From Kiritimatiellia bacterium (GTDB lineage: Bacteria; Verrucomicrobiota; Kiritimatiellia; WLWN01), in NCBI GenBank assembly GCA_012103575.1, contig WLWN01000001.1, positions 2,980,538-3,044,537 on the forward strand: 64,000 nt of DNA, given 5' to 3'. The notes below the pieces were generated by a model. The model searched no databases. It worked only from the letters and a program-made list of their open reading frames with translations, and was not told the origin of the DNA. This document shows, piece after piece, positions 41,144 to 49,886 of the stretch (within the stretch, counting starts at the first letter, position 1; every line of letters begins with the position of its first letter). The position numbers were made by a program, and so were the translations under genes.

Positions 41144-42083
41144 ATGAGTATAGCAACAGCAGAAATCCGGCGGCGTGCGATAGATGCCTACAAAATGGGC
41201 AAAGGTTCCCAGGCCGATATCGCATCTTCTTATCGTGTAGATCTTAGAACGTTTCAGCGTGGGCTCTCTCGTTTCAACGAAACCGGACAGACCGCTCCCC
41301 GACCGCGTGGGCATCGCCAGGCCCTCTACAGCGGAAAGCAGCTCAAGGCGTTGGCTCAACTGGGGGGCAAACATCCCGATGCAACGCTTGAAGAACTCAA
41401 GAACATGAGCGGCGTGAAGGGGTCGATCATGGCCGTACAGCGGGCGTTGAATCGGTTGGGCTGCCGGTATAAAAGAAACGCTTCACGCCAGCGAGCAAGA
41501 CCGGGCGGATGTAAATCTCTTGAGAAAGCAGTGGATCCAAGAAGTGGCCAAACTTGATCCAAGTCGCCTTGTCTTTATTGATGAATCCGGGGCGAAAACG
41601 AATATGACTTGTCTGCGGGGCCGGGCGTTGGGCGGGAACAGGCTTTTTACCAAAACGCCTCATGGACATTGGTGTACCACCGCCTTGATTTCTTCGGTCC
41701 GCCTGGACGGAACAACAGCGGCCATGGAGGGGGAGGGGGCGACAGAGACGGCTGTTTTTGGAGAATATATTCGCCGGGTTTTTCTCCCGACTCTTTCACC
41801 TGAAGACATCGTCATCATGGACAATCTTCGCGTCCATTACAATCCCAGGGTCATTGAACTCATTGAGTCATGTGGGGCCCATGTAAGATTCCTTCCACCC
41901 TACAGCCCCGATTCCAACCCCATTGAAAAAATGTGGGGCAAGATAAAGAATCGGTTGGGCAGCCTTGCAGCCCGCAGTCAGCAGGAACTATCTGAAGCGA
42001 TCACACAAGCGTTCGAAGAGGTTTCTCCCGACGAGGTAATCGGCTGGTTTTCTTCGTGCTACATCGCGACACCTCAATCGTGA
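41144..42083 (+). CDS. IS630 transposase, two overlapping frames (A5)
   Basis: N-terminal frame 41144-41557 and DDE frame to 42083, with the +1 step at TATAAAAG. DDE motifs are intact. It shares GNRLFTKTP, RVFLPTL and HYNPRV with the otherwise damaged copy A3, so the two are recent duplicates, but A5 lacks A3's deletions. Confidence 0.85.
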
Positions 42084-42092
42084 AGCGCTCTA

Positions 42093-42328
42093 GAAAAAAA
42101 GTTTCTCGCCCGACAGGTTTGCTGAGAATGAAAGAAACGGTTCCATTTTTCATTTCACGAAGCAGCGTTGAACAAGCGGCATAACTGCCTAAAAGAAGGC
42201 CGCAAACAAGTTGCAAAGCTAATGCGCTATCGCGGACTAACTTATCGGTTTCTCCGAATCTATGAGTAATGAATAGGGGTAATAAAGAGGTGAAAATAAT
42301 ACAGGTCGTAACGATTAAGAGACAAATA
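42093..42328 (-). pseudogene. ABC-2 permease, N-terminal fragment
   Basis: The minus strand reads a membrane segment CLLIVTTCIIFTSLLPLFI, then RFGETDKLVRDSALALQLVCGLLLG and the permease motif LREMKNGTVSFILSKPVGRETFFL up to the TA of IS630 A5. It continues in frame into the middle fragment of cassette 2 and, by inference, into the C-terminal fragment at 29091-29381. Its own 5' end is replaced by MITE copy M2 at 42329, so no start codon is visible. Confidence 0.8.
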
Positions 42329-42491
42329 CCTGGATCCGTCAGTTAAACGTGGGATTTCTGTGCAAATGCTTTGGAGGCAAAAGGTTGCAAAAAAACGCAG
42401 GCGCATCCGCTGGGTGCGTCGAGGCTTTTTTGTAATTCCTTTTGGCCCAAATGGTTCGTGCAGAAAACCGCGTTTAACTGACGGATCCAAG
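42329..42491. repeat. MITE-like repeat, copy M2
   Basis: A full-length copy of the GGATCCGTCAG repeat with inverted ends and the central GCGC hairpin (here GCGCATCC / GGGTGCG, one mismatch). It separates the permease N-terminal fragment from the sequence that should precede it. Confidence 0.88.
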
Positions 42492-42743
42492 AAATAGGTT
42501 ATCTCATAATTTCTAAAGCGGTAAGACGAGCCATCGGTATAAGTTGTTTGCAACGGTGCCAGTTCATGTATTACTGTTGAAGTAAAATGTAGAATATTGA
42601 TAAACGAATACTGAAATCAATCCTGACAAAACAATATCAAATTATACAAAAATGGATTCATGGCTTTGACAGCGAGAAAGTCTATGATCGTTTCAACGGC
42701 AGCGAACCGGTCTCATCCCATGTAATGTTTTAACATTTTTGCT
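42492..42743. other. 252-bp gap with two short open stretches
   Basis: Immediately beyond MITE M2 the minus strand is open: HELAPLQTTYTDGSSYRFRNYEITYF, apparently the end of a gene cut by the MITE; the family is not recognised. Closer to the permease, the plus strand carries QYQIIQKWIHGFDSEKVYDRF ending at a TAA at 42731-42733, also unrecognised. Neither has a start codon with a ribosome-binding site. Confidence 0.35.
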
Positions 42744-43769
42744 ATGCAAACTTTTTTTATAGATGTGGCCTTAGAGATATGGAATACATTGGGGGCCATG
42801 GCGCCCTACTTGCTATTTGGTTTTTTTGTAGCCGGGGTCCTTTCGGTTTGGGTTTCGTCTGAAACGGTTAGCAGACATCTTGGGCAAGGGCAATTTTTAC
42901 CCATCCTAAAATCTACCCTTATTGGAATCCCTTTACCGCTTTGTTCGTGCGCGGTTATTCCGGTGAGTGTATCGTTACGCAAACAGGGTGCGAGTCGTGG
43001 AGCCACCCTCTCTTTTTTAATATCAACCCCACAGACAGGTGTGGACAGCCTGTTTGTGACCTATAGTCTTTTAGGTATTGTCTTTACCATGTTTAGAGGG
43101 GTCGCTGCATTTGTATCAGGATTGATCGGTGGAGCCGTTGTGTCTGTGATAGACTCAAAGACCCCAAACGCGTCTGAGCCATTGAGTGAAGCAGTCCATG
43201 ATTGTTGTTGTTCAGAAAAAATGATAAAGAACAAAGTCTGGCATAGTCTTCAGCATGGATTTGTTTCCTTGCCTCGTGAGATGGCCCTCCCTTTATTGGC
43301 AGGGCTTTTAATGGCAGCTTTAATTACGGTGTGCATACCTGAAGACTTTTTTGCAGGTGCTGTGGGTTCTGGAGTAGGGACTAAATGGATCATGATGCTC
43401 ATGGGGATCCCCATGTATGTTTGTGCGACCGCCTCTGTCCCTATAGCTGCGGCCTTTGTTAGTGCAGGGGTATCACCCGGAGCAGCGCTTGTGTTTCTTA
43501 TGACGGGTCCCGCGACGAATGCAGCAACCCTCACTACAATATGGAAATTAATGGGTAAGCGTTTTGGGTTTATTTATCTCATGGTCGTAGGGATGACAGC
43601 CCTTGTTAATGGAATCATTTTAGATCAGATCTATATGCCCCAGGTGGCATCGAAGTTTTCTGAAGCTCATGAGATGTTCCCCTCATGGGTGAAGGGGGTT
43701 AGCGCTATTGTATTGACAGTCCTTTTGGTAAAAGCGCGCTGGGCAAGCCGCCGTTTTGGCGTTATATAG
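42744..43769 (+). CDS. SO_0444/DUF318-family permease (Cu/Zn or arsenite efflux type)
   Basis: A 341-residue inner-membrane protein with two repeats of four to five membrane segments. Characteristic motifs are GIPLPLCSCAVIPVSVSL, LISTPQTGVDS, GIPMYVCATASVPIAAA and LMTGPATNAATL; paired cysteines in the motif loops and the CCC in the central loop (HDCCCSEK) suggest metal or metalloid binding. Known relatives are SO_0444-type Cu/Zn efflux and ArsP-like permeases. The C-terminal codons overlap by 8 nt the 3' end of a thiol peroxidase on the other strand. It appears intact. Confidence 0.88.
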   Translation: MQTFFIDVALEIWNTLGAMAPYLLFGFFVAGVLSVWVSSETVSRHLGQGQFLPILKSTLIGIPLPLCSCAVIPVSVSLRKQGASRGATLSFLISTPQTGVDSLFVTYSLLGIVFTMFRGVAAFVSGLIGGAVVSVIDSKTPNASEPLSEAVHDCCCSEKMIKNKVWHSLQHGFVSLPREMALPLLAGLLMAALITVCIPEDFFAGAVGSGVGTKWIMMLMGIPMYVCATASVPIAAAFVSAGVSPGAALVFLMTGPATNAATLTTIWKLMGKRFGFIYLMVVGMTALVNGIILDQIYMPQVASKFSEAHEMFPSWVKGVSAIVLTVLLVKARWASRRFGVI

Positions 43770-44268
43770 CTTTTACAGCCACGAGCACTTTTTCGTAGTC
43801 AGGTTCTTGGGCAATGTCTGGGACATGTTCGCTATACATGATCCTGTTCTCCTGATCTAAAACTACAACGGCGCGACTGAGCAAACCTGCAAGGGGGCCC
43901 TCCGTGATCGTGACTCCATAATCTTTTCCAAAAGAGGGCGATCGCATGGTAGAAAGCGTCTCAGCCCGAGAGACATCGTTCGCCTCACAGAATCGTGTCT
44001 GAGCAAAAGGCAAGTCAGCAGAAATGTTAATAAGAACGATATTGTCTAAGCTTGTGATTTCTTGATTAAAGCGTTTTACAGAGATTGCGCATACAGGTGT
44101 ATCCAGACTCGGGACAATGCTTAAGATTTTTATTTTACCGGAAAAATCTGAAAGACGTTTATCTAATAAATCGCCTGCGGTAAGGGTGAAGTCAGGCGCT
44201 GTATTTCCGACCCTGGGGAGTTCGCCTATGATTTGAACGGGGTCTCCTTTGAACGTAATGCTTGTCAT
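43762..44268 (-). CDS. tpx: thiol peroxidase (Tpx)
   Basis: A 168-residue peroxiredoxin of the Tpx subfamily that reduces lipid and hydrogen peroxides with thioredoxin. The peroxidatic Cys is in SLDTPVCAISVKRFN and the resolving Cys in QTRFCEANDV; APDFTL marks the thioredoxin fold start. The start at 44268 (MTSITFKGDPVQI) follows AAAGGACA and fits the family; a longer in-frame upstream extension is unrelated. Intact. Confidence 0.95.
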   Translation of the reverse strand: MTSITFKGDPVQIIGELPRVGNTAPDFTLTAGDLLDKRLSDFSGKIKILSIVPSLDTPVCAISVKRFNQEITSLDNIVLINISADLPFAQTRFCEANDVSRAETLSTMRSPSFGKDYGVTITEGPLAGLLSRAVVVLDQENRIMYSEHVPDIAQEPDYEKVLVAVKAI

Positions 44269-44586
44269 ATATCTGTGTCCTTTCTTTAAATCGATAACTA
44301 ATAATAACGGTGATAGATAGCTAAGAGAATCAAAAGTCGTATTTAGTTTTATCTTTGTAAACCTGTTACGTTTTTGCAAACACTTTTTTAAGAAAATGAA
44401 CCCCAAACTCTATTCTTTAGCCGATTTTTTTGAGGGCCTTTCTCTTTTCTTTCAGGGAGACACCTCTCCTGAATTAAAGACGATAATACCTGTGGTCGAT
44501 GATCTCAACTAGATTCATTCAGGCCTAAACAGCACCACTTCTCTCAGCTTGGGTAAGCGCCTCAGAAGTAAGCTTTTTCCAAGAAT
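44269..44586. other. 318-bp gap with one tiny open stretch
   Basis: Contains the tpx leader and, on the plus strand at 44396-44512, a 38-codon open stretch (MNPKLYSLADFFEGLSLFF...VVDDLN, ending TAG) with no recognised family. It could be the start of a gene cut by the nearby IS30, but evidence is weak. Confidence 0.35.
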
Positions 44587-45512
44587 GCAGACTCAACTTA
44601 CAAGTGCAAAACCGAAGCTATCCATCGTTTCTTTGGGCGTTCTATATTCTAAGCATTTTCTCGGTCTATTATTCAGTAACTCCACAGCCCAGCTCAACTG
44701 AGCGGAGCTGTGGGCAGCAAAGTCGGTTTTCTTCGGGAAAAACTGGCGAAGCAAACCATTCGTGTTTTCGTTGGTCCCTCTTTGCCAAGGGTTTCTCCCT
44801 TCAGCAAAGAAAATGGGGGTTGCTATTTTTTTCTGTAGTTTAGCATGGCTGGCAAACTCCATGCCATTATCTACAGTCACCGTTTTAAAGGCCTCTTTTC
44901 TCGTTTGGCCCTGAATAGTGTCACCTTCCCAATGGCCTGCCACCTTGCGACTTTCACCCTCTTCGGGGCGTTGGTCAATCATCGTTTGGTTGTGTATACG
45001 TGAATGGCTTTTCCGAGTCGCTCGTTTTTTCTTTCCGGGGCCACGCAGGTATTTTTGGTAGCCAGCCCCTCTTGGACTGTACAAGTAGCGGTAGATCGTC
45101 ATTCGACTGATGGGAGGGTCACCTTCTAGCTTTCTTCGACCTTCAATCTGTTCTGGAGACCGATACTTCGCCAGGAGAGTCTCCATTTGTTCTTTGCTAG
45201 CTCCCATCACTTTTTGAGGCTTTCGAGCTAGCTGTAATCGGCTTTGAGCCAGGCCATCTGCGTGTCTTAGGTAATAGCGGCCACGGACTCGATTACGGCG
45301 AAATTCGCGCCAAATAGTCGAGGGGGATCGGCCTAGGTGACGGCCAATTTGAGATAAGCTATATTTTTCTTTTAGCATCTGGGCTATCACTTCTCGTTCA
45401 TAACGGTTTAAATGTTCGTAGGTTCGTGGCATTCTATGTTCTCCTTTGGGGGGGGCAGATACCCAAAGAATGAACTATGCTGCGGACCTTTGCACTTGTA
45501 TTGTTACTCTAC
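44587..45512 (-). mobile_element. IS30-family element, copy B2 (internally deleted)
   Basis: The second copy of the B-type IS30, with the same boundaries as 11388-12432 but shorter because of an in-frame internal deletion of the transposase gene. On the right it truncates a molybdopterin oxidoreductase gene, whose last codons follow from 45513. Confidence 0.88.
44593..45432 (-). pseudogene. IS30 transposase (B2), 39-residue in-frame deletion
   Basis: 279 residues from MPRTYEHLNRYEREVI, with a full N-terminal helix-turn-helix (YSLSQIGRHLGRSPSTIWREFRR). Compared with B1 it lacks 40 residues after GQTRKEA (replaced by one Phe), the strand region between the first and second catalytic Asp. The three catalytic residues (GHWEGD, TVDNG, NEN) remain but the RNase-H fold cannot form normally. 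It has the N-terminus that B1 lacks, so neither B copy is intact. Confidence 0.88.
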
Positions 45513-45689
45513 CCGATCACGAATGCTATCTATAACGCAACAGGAATTCGCATTATGAGCCTGCCTGTTGATCAGGACTCCTTGCTTCGCGCTATTAAAT
45601 CCGGCGAAAAAGAAGTCCAATTGGGTTGGGGAGATTACATAAACATTCCCGTTCTAAAAGATTGGTCCCATGAACCAATTAGCTCTTAA
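45513..45689 (+). pseudogene. xanthine dehydrogenase/aldehyde oxidase large subunit, C-terminal scrap
   Basis: In the frame that continues out of the IS30 end, the plus strand reads PITNAIYNATGIRIMSLPV, then QDSLLRAIKSGEKEVQLGW and a stop at 45689. AI.NAIYxATGxRI.xLP is the standard C-terminus of molybdopterin-binding subunits of the xanthine dehydrogenase/CO dehydrogenase family. The remaining >600 residues are missing, removed by the IS30 copy or an associated deletion. Confidence 0.75.
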
Positions 45690-45690
45690 T

Positions 45691-45757
45691 CCTAGATCCG
45701 GCAGTTAAACGGGAAATTTCTGTGCGAATGCTTTGAAGGGAAAACGTTACAGAAAAA
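45691..45757. repeat. MITE-like repeat, partial copy M3 (left end)
   Basis: Starts CCTAGATCCGGCAGTTAAAC and follows the repeat to about 45757, then diverges just before the 3' end of mnmG. The right half and central hairpin are gone. Confidence 0.75.
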
Positions 45758-45769
45758 GTTAGATCAGAC

Positions 45770-47623
45770 TTACTTTGAATCGATGCGTTTGATCCATACC
45801 GAAAGAATCGAGACATCCACAGGGTTTACACCCGAAATCCGACTGGCTTGCCCAAGGTTATCTGGACAAATTTTTTTCAATTTTTCTCTAGCTTCAAACC
45901 GAAGGCCCTTTATTTCGTCATAATTTATTGAATTCGGAATATGTTGACCCTCAATTTTTTGGGCCTTGATAATGTTTTTTCTCTCTCGATCAATATAGCC
46001 TTGATATTTAATGTTAATCTCAACTTGGGTGATAACTTCTGAGTTTAATCCCTCTTTTTTGTTTAATAAGTTTTTATAAAAAGTTCCTGGCCTGCGCAAC
46101 CTTTTTTCTTCGGATATGCCATCACAAAAGATGCTTTTGAGTCGGTTAACTTCTTCGCTAATTTGAATGATTTTATTTTCAACATCGTTTATTTCTTCAC
46201 GTTTAATAATGCCGATCCTTTTTGCGTAATCAACAAGTCGAAATCGCGCATTGTCTTGCCTAAGGATCAGTCTATGTTCAGCCCTGGACGTAAACATTCT
46301 ATAAGGCTCATCAGTGCCTTTCGTGACAAGATCATCTAGTAAAACCCCAATATAGCTTTCCGTGCGATTTAAACTAAAAGGGTCTTCCCCTCTTAATTTT
46401 AGAACCGCATTTACGCCGGCAACAAAACCTTGCCCCGCAGCTTCTTCATAGCCTGTTGTTCCATTAATTTGCCCGGCCAAAAATAGGTTTTCGATTTTTT
46501 TCGTTTCAAGGGAATGATGAAGTTGGGTTGGATCGACATAATCATATTCAATGGCATAACCCGGTTTAAGAAATTCTGCATGCTCAAGACCAGGAATCGA
46601 ATGAATCATCTCGTGCTGAACATCTTTTGGAAGGCTGTTTGACGTTCCATTTGGATAAATTTCTACAAGATCGCGCCCTTCCGGTTCCACAAAAACATGA
46701 TGCGTCTCTTTATCTCTAAACTTCACGATTTTATCCTCAATAGAAGGACAATATCGAACTCCGATGCCTTCTATTTTTCCTGCATACATCGCACTTTTCT
46801 TCAGATTTTTTTCGATAATTTCATGCGTTTTTTCAGTGGTATGAGTTAAATAGCAGCTTATTTGATTGCTTCCGGGGGGCCATGGCTTTAGGGGGGTCAA
46901 TTTTTGTTCCACGTGGAACATTTCCCAATCTTTTTTTGCGCTTCTCGAAAAGAAAGGAGGAGGATTTAACCCTGGCTGATCGACCATGCGATCAAAGTCA
47001 ATGCTGTCTCTGTGAAGTCGAGGTGGAGTTCCTGTTTTTAGGCGGCCAAGATTAAATCCCAGGTTTAAAAATGAATGGCTAAGTTTTTTTGCCGCCTTTT
47101 CATCTACCCGACCCCCGGAAAAGCTTTTTTCGCCGATATGAATTAATCCGCGTAAAAAGGTTCCCGTTGCTATAACAAGGGTTTTTCCCAGGATTTCTTC
47201 ACCGTCTTCAGTTTTTACTCCACGTATAGTCCCATTTTTAATCCATATCTCAGAGACAAGGGCCTCAATAATATCCAGATTTTCAACGCACGCTATAACT
47301 GCCTGTATTCTTTCCAGGAAAAATGATTTGTCGCATTGTGCTCTGTGTGCCTGAACCGCCGGACCCTTTTTCGTATTGAGTGTTCGGAACTGGATGCCTG
47401 TGTAATCGGTATTTCGAGCTATTTCTCCGCCCAATGCGTCAAGCTCACATACAATATGTGACTTTGCCATTCCTCCTATAGATGGATTGCAAGACATCCG
47501 CCCAATCGCATCGCGTTCAATGGTCACTAAAGCTGTTTTGGCCCCCATGCGGGATGCAGCAAGGGAGGCCTCATACCCTGCGTGTCCAGCGCCGACTACT
47601 ATAACATCGTATATATTTATCAC
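45770..47623 (-). CDS. mnmG: tRNA U34 carboxymethylaminomethyl-modifying enzyme MnmG (GidA)
   Basis: 617 residues, the full usual length. The FAD site is [17 protein letters not shown] at the start; [15 protein letters not shown] and the GxGxxG-type segments follow; [27 protein letters not shown] and [16 protein letters not shown] are MnmG signatures. With MnmE it installs the carboxymethylaminomethyl group at wobble U34 in tRNAs, using FAD and methylene-tetrahydrofolate. It is downstream of mnmE on the same strand with a MITE inserted in the 233-bp gap. Intact. Confidence 0.96.
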   Translation of the reverse strand: MINIYDVIVVGAGHAGYEASLAASRMGAKTALVTIERDAIGRMSCNPSIGGMAKSHIVCELDALGGEIARNTDYTGIQFRTLNTKKGPAVQAHRAQCDKSFFLERIQAVIACVENLDIIEALVSEIWIKNGTIRGVKTEDGEEILGKTLVIATGTFLRGLIHIGEKSFSGGRVDEKAAKKLSHSFLNLGFNLGRLKTGTPPRLHRDSIDFDRMVDQPGLNPPPFFSRSAKKDWEMFHVEQKLTPLKPWPPGSNQISCYLTHTTEKTHEIIEKNLKKSAMYAGKIEGIGVRYCPSIEDKIVKFRDKETHHVFVEPEGRDLVEIYPNGTSNSLPKDVQHEMIHSIPGLEHAEFLKPGYAIEYDYVDPTQLHHSLETKKIENLFLAGQINGTTGYEEAAGQGFVAGVNAVLKLRGEDPFSLNRTESYIGVLLDDLVTKGTDEPYRMFTSRAEHRLILRQDNARFRLVDYAKRIGIIKREEINDVENKIIQISEEVNRLKSIFCDGISEEKRLRRPGTFYKNLLNKKEGLNSEVITQVEINIKYQGYIDRERKNIIKAQKIEGQHIPNSINYDEIKGLRFEAREKLKKICPDNLGQASRISGVNPVDVSILSVWIKRIDSK

Positions 47624-47667
47624 TTAACTCGCTTCTCCAACTAACAATCAACAAGAAATAACGATAA

Positions 47668-47828
47668 CCTGGATCCGTCAGTTAAACGTGGGATTTCTGT
47701 GCGAATGCTTTGGAAGCAAAAGGTTGCAAAAAAACGCAGGCGCACCCGCTGTGCGTCGAGGCTTTTTTGTAATTCCTTTTGGCCCAAATGGTTCGTGCAG
47801 AAAACCGCGTTTAACTGACCGATCTAGG
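47668..47828. repeat. MITE-like repeat, copy M4, between mnmE and mnmG
   Basis: 161 bp, ends CCTGGATCCGTCAG and (right) GACCGATCTAGG. GATAA directly before it (47663-47667) and GATAA after it look like a five-base target duplication. Its central terminator-like hairpin lies between mnmE and mnmG, so it may lower read-through between these genes. Confidence 0.88.
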
Positions 47829-47856
47829 GATAACTAACAAAAACATCTCGTTTTTT

Positions 47857-49230
47857 TTATTTTCCAATACAAAATCGTGAAAAGATGTTTTCCAGGAGTT
47901 CATCTTCATATTCTTTTCCTGTTACTAAGCCAATGTTTTCGATTGAAGATCTTAATCTGGACGAAACAAAAGCTGTTAAGTCTTCTTGGTCTTTATTCAT
48001 CATGTTTATGGCTTCGTCGAGCTCTTTTTTTGACTCCATTAAAAGATTTCGGTGGCGCTCCGATATAACTGCGTGAGGCCGGGACGAAAGAGTTCCTCCT
48101 TTTCGAAGTCTTTCAAGGATACATGATCTCAATTCGTCGAGGCCTTGACATTTTTTCAAACTCATTTGAATAGATAACTTATTGTCTAACTTATTTGTAT
48201 CTAATTTATTACACAAATCTGTTTTGTTTATAACAATAAGACTTTCCTCATTCTCCATTTTTTTGAGGTGGGTTTCAATTTCATGGTCGATTGGTTTTGA
48301 AGCGTCAATCATATAAATGTGCATGTCTGCTTTTTGAATGTATGCACGCGTACGATCAATGCCTTCTTTTTCAATTTCGCAAGATGAATCTCTAAGCCCA
48401 GCTGTATCAACCAGCCTAAGAGGTATTCCGCCGATAACGAGGTTTTCTTCGATTGTATCTCGTGTTGTTCCGGGCATGCTTGATACAATTGCACGTTGAC
48501 GACCTAACAATGTATTTAGAAGTGTAGATTTTCCCACATTAGGTTTCCCAGATATCACGATAATGGCTCCATCTCGGAGCAAATGTCCTTCTTCCCAGGT
48601 TGAAATAAGTTGGTCAAGATTTTCTCTGATAGAGAGGAGTCTTTTGTTTAAATTTTTCATTATCCCTTTAGGAAGATCTTGTTCTGTAAAATCTAGCGTT
48701 GCTTCAATATCGGCTGAAACACGCAACAGGTCTTCATATAATATGTCAAATTCAGCACTTAGATTTCCTTCTAATTGTTCTAATGCTGCGGCTGACGCAC
48801 GTTCTGATTTGGCGTGGATGATATCAAGAACAGCTTCTGCTTGAAGAAGATCGATGCGTCCATTTAAAAACGCACGTTTTGTAAACTCTCCAGGTTCAGC
48901 CAGGCGAGCTCCTGATTCTAGAATATATCGCAAAATCAGCTTGGCACACATATTTCCGCCATGACACTGTATTTCCACAACATCTTCTTTAGTAAAACTT
49001 TGTGGAGATTTCATGACAAGCAATATGGCCTCGTCTATTACTTGGTCATCGTTCATGACATGCCCATATACAAAGGTATGAGCAGGCCGTTTGGAAGGAC
49101 AAGGTGGCTTGCATTTAAAAACGGTATCTGCAATAAAAAAGGCTTGCGGACCAGAAATACGAACGATTGAAACGCCGGCTTCGCCGGAAGCCGTTACAAT
49201 AGCTGCAATGGTATCATCTTGTTTGTACAT
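47857..49230 (-). CDS. mnmE: tRNA modification GTPase MnmE (TrmE)
   Basis: 457 residues, the usual length. The N-terminal tetrahydrofolate-binding domain begins DTIAAIVTASGEAGVSIVRISG; the G domain has G1 GKPNVGKST, G2 GTTRDT, G3 DTAGLRD and G4 NKTD; the C-terminus ends FCIGK, with the conserved Cys. It forms a complex with MnmG for wobble-uridine modification. Start ATG 49230. Intact. Confidence 0.96.
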   Translation of the reverse strand: MYKQDDTIAAIVTASGEAGVSIVRISGPQAFFIADTVFKCKPPCPSKRPAHTFVYGHVMNDDQVIDEAILLVMKSPQSFTKEDVVEIQCHGGNMCAKLILRYILESGARLAEPGEFTKRAFLNGRIDLLQAEAVLDIIHAKSERASAAALEQLEGNLSAEFDILYEDLLRVSADIEATLDFTEQDLPKGIMKNLNKRLLSIRENLDQLISTWEEGHLLRDGAIIVISGKPNVGKSTLLNTLLGRQRAIVSSMPGTTRDTIEENLVIGGIPLRLVDTAGLRDSSCEIEKEGIDRTRAYIQKADMHIYMIDASKPIDHEIETHLKKMENEESLIVINKTDLCNKLDTNKLDNKLSIQMSLKKCQGLDELRSCILERLRKGGTLSSRPHAVISERHRNLLMESKKELDEAINMMNKDQEDLTAFVSSRLRSSIENIGLVTGKEYEDELLENIFSRFCIGK

Positions 49231-49306
49231 GAGATTATATTAACGACGATGGGTTAAAGGCTTCATGACCCTATCCATTCTGGACACTCAAAGAGAAACG
49301 TCCGCT

Positions 49307-49375
49307 ATGAATAAGAAAAAAGTATACTTGGCCATTGATACGCATGCAAGAAGTTGTGTGTTAATCTCATGTAAA
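49307..49375 (+). pseudogene. IS110-type transposase, N-terminal scrap
   Basis: ATG 49307 begins MNKKKVYLAIDTHARSCVL, matching the DEDD start of IS110-family transposases (first Asp in AIDTHA). After 23 codons it is cut by MITE M5. No continuation is recognised beyond the MITE. Confidence 0.55.
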
Positions 49376-49539
49376 CCTGGATCCGTCAGTTAAACGCGGT
49401 TTTCTGAACGAATCATTTGGGCCAAAAGGAAAACCAAAAAAGCCTCGATGTACCTTGTGGGTACACCTACGTTTCTTTGGTTCCTTTTTCCTCTAAAGCA
49501 TTCGCACAGAAATTCCACGTTTAACTGATGGATCCAGGA
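49376..49539. repeat. MITE-like repeat, copy M5 (inverted, divergent)
   Basis: 164 bp, ends CCTGGATCCGTCAGTTAAAC and CCAGG. The interior is in the opposite direction to the other copies and more divergent, but keeps a hairpin (GTACCTTGTGGGTAC) flanked by A- and T-rich arms. Confidence 0.85.
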
Positions 49540-49637
49540 TAAATCCAAAAAAAACCTCCTTTTCCGAAAACGAAAACTTTTCCTTGAATTCACGCTGAAA
49601 AAGTGCACTCTATCTCTTCCTCAAAAAAAAGAGAGAG

Positions 49638-49775
49638 TATGAGCCTCTTTCAAAACGGGTTGATGAACGATAAAGCGACTCGCGCGGCTGCTACAAACAA
49701 CTGTAAAAACACGACATTGTTATTCAACAGTTTGCAGCAGCCGCGCAAGCAACGCCGTTTTGAAAGAGGCTCATA
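49638..49775. repeat. 138-bp inverted-repeat element (second MITE type)
   Basis: Arms TATGAGCCTCTTTCAAAACG at 49638 and the exact reverse complement ending at 49775; the pairing continues inward with CGCGCGGCTGCT / AGCAGCCGCGC and AACTGT / AACAGTT. The whole unit can fold into one long hairpin. The ends are TA, so a TA-targeting element (Tc1/IS630-like) could mobilise it. No second copy is seen in this window. Confidence 0.75.
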
Positions 49776-49886
49776 TGTTAAAAGATATTACACTATACCG
49801 GAGTTAAACACTCTCACGAGAGATATTAAATGGAAAATTTTTTTATACATTTGATCCGACCGCTCCTAAAAAACAAGGAATAAACT

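Larger units (their letters stand above)
39723..42092. mobile_element. IS630-flanked cassette 2 (A4 - permease piece - A5)
   Basis: IS630 copies A4 (39723-40722, minus) and A5 (41093-42092, plus), each 1,000 bp with TA ends, enclose a second copy of the 370-bp permease piece (40723-41092). It differs from the first cargo at a few positions, such as near 40769, 40842 and 40866. On the right it adjoins the N-terminal part of the same permease on the minus strand, in the correct order and frame. A4 resembles A1 in its DDE part, whereas A5 is nearly identical to A3. Confidence 0.88.

Noticed and set aside
26735..42083. Numerous open frames antisense to the IS630 transposases (for example reading MSMRRFGKKPVPAQRP)
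   Set aside because: They recur only because the IS recurs, lie fully opposite the real transposase and have no family features.
49776..49886. Exonuclease VII large subunit start (YTIPELNTLTRDI) before gcvP
   Set aside because: Only about 13 residues look similar, with no continuation; too weak to annotate.
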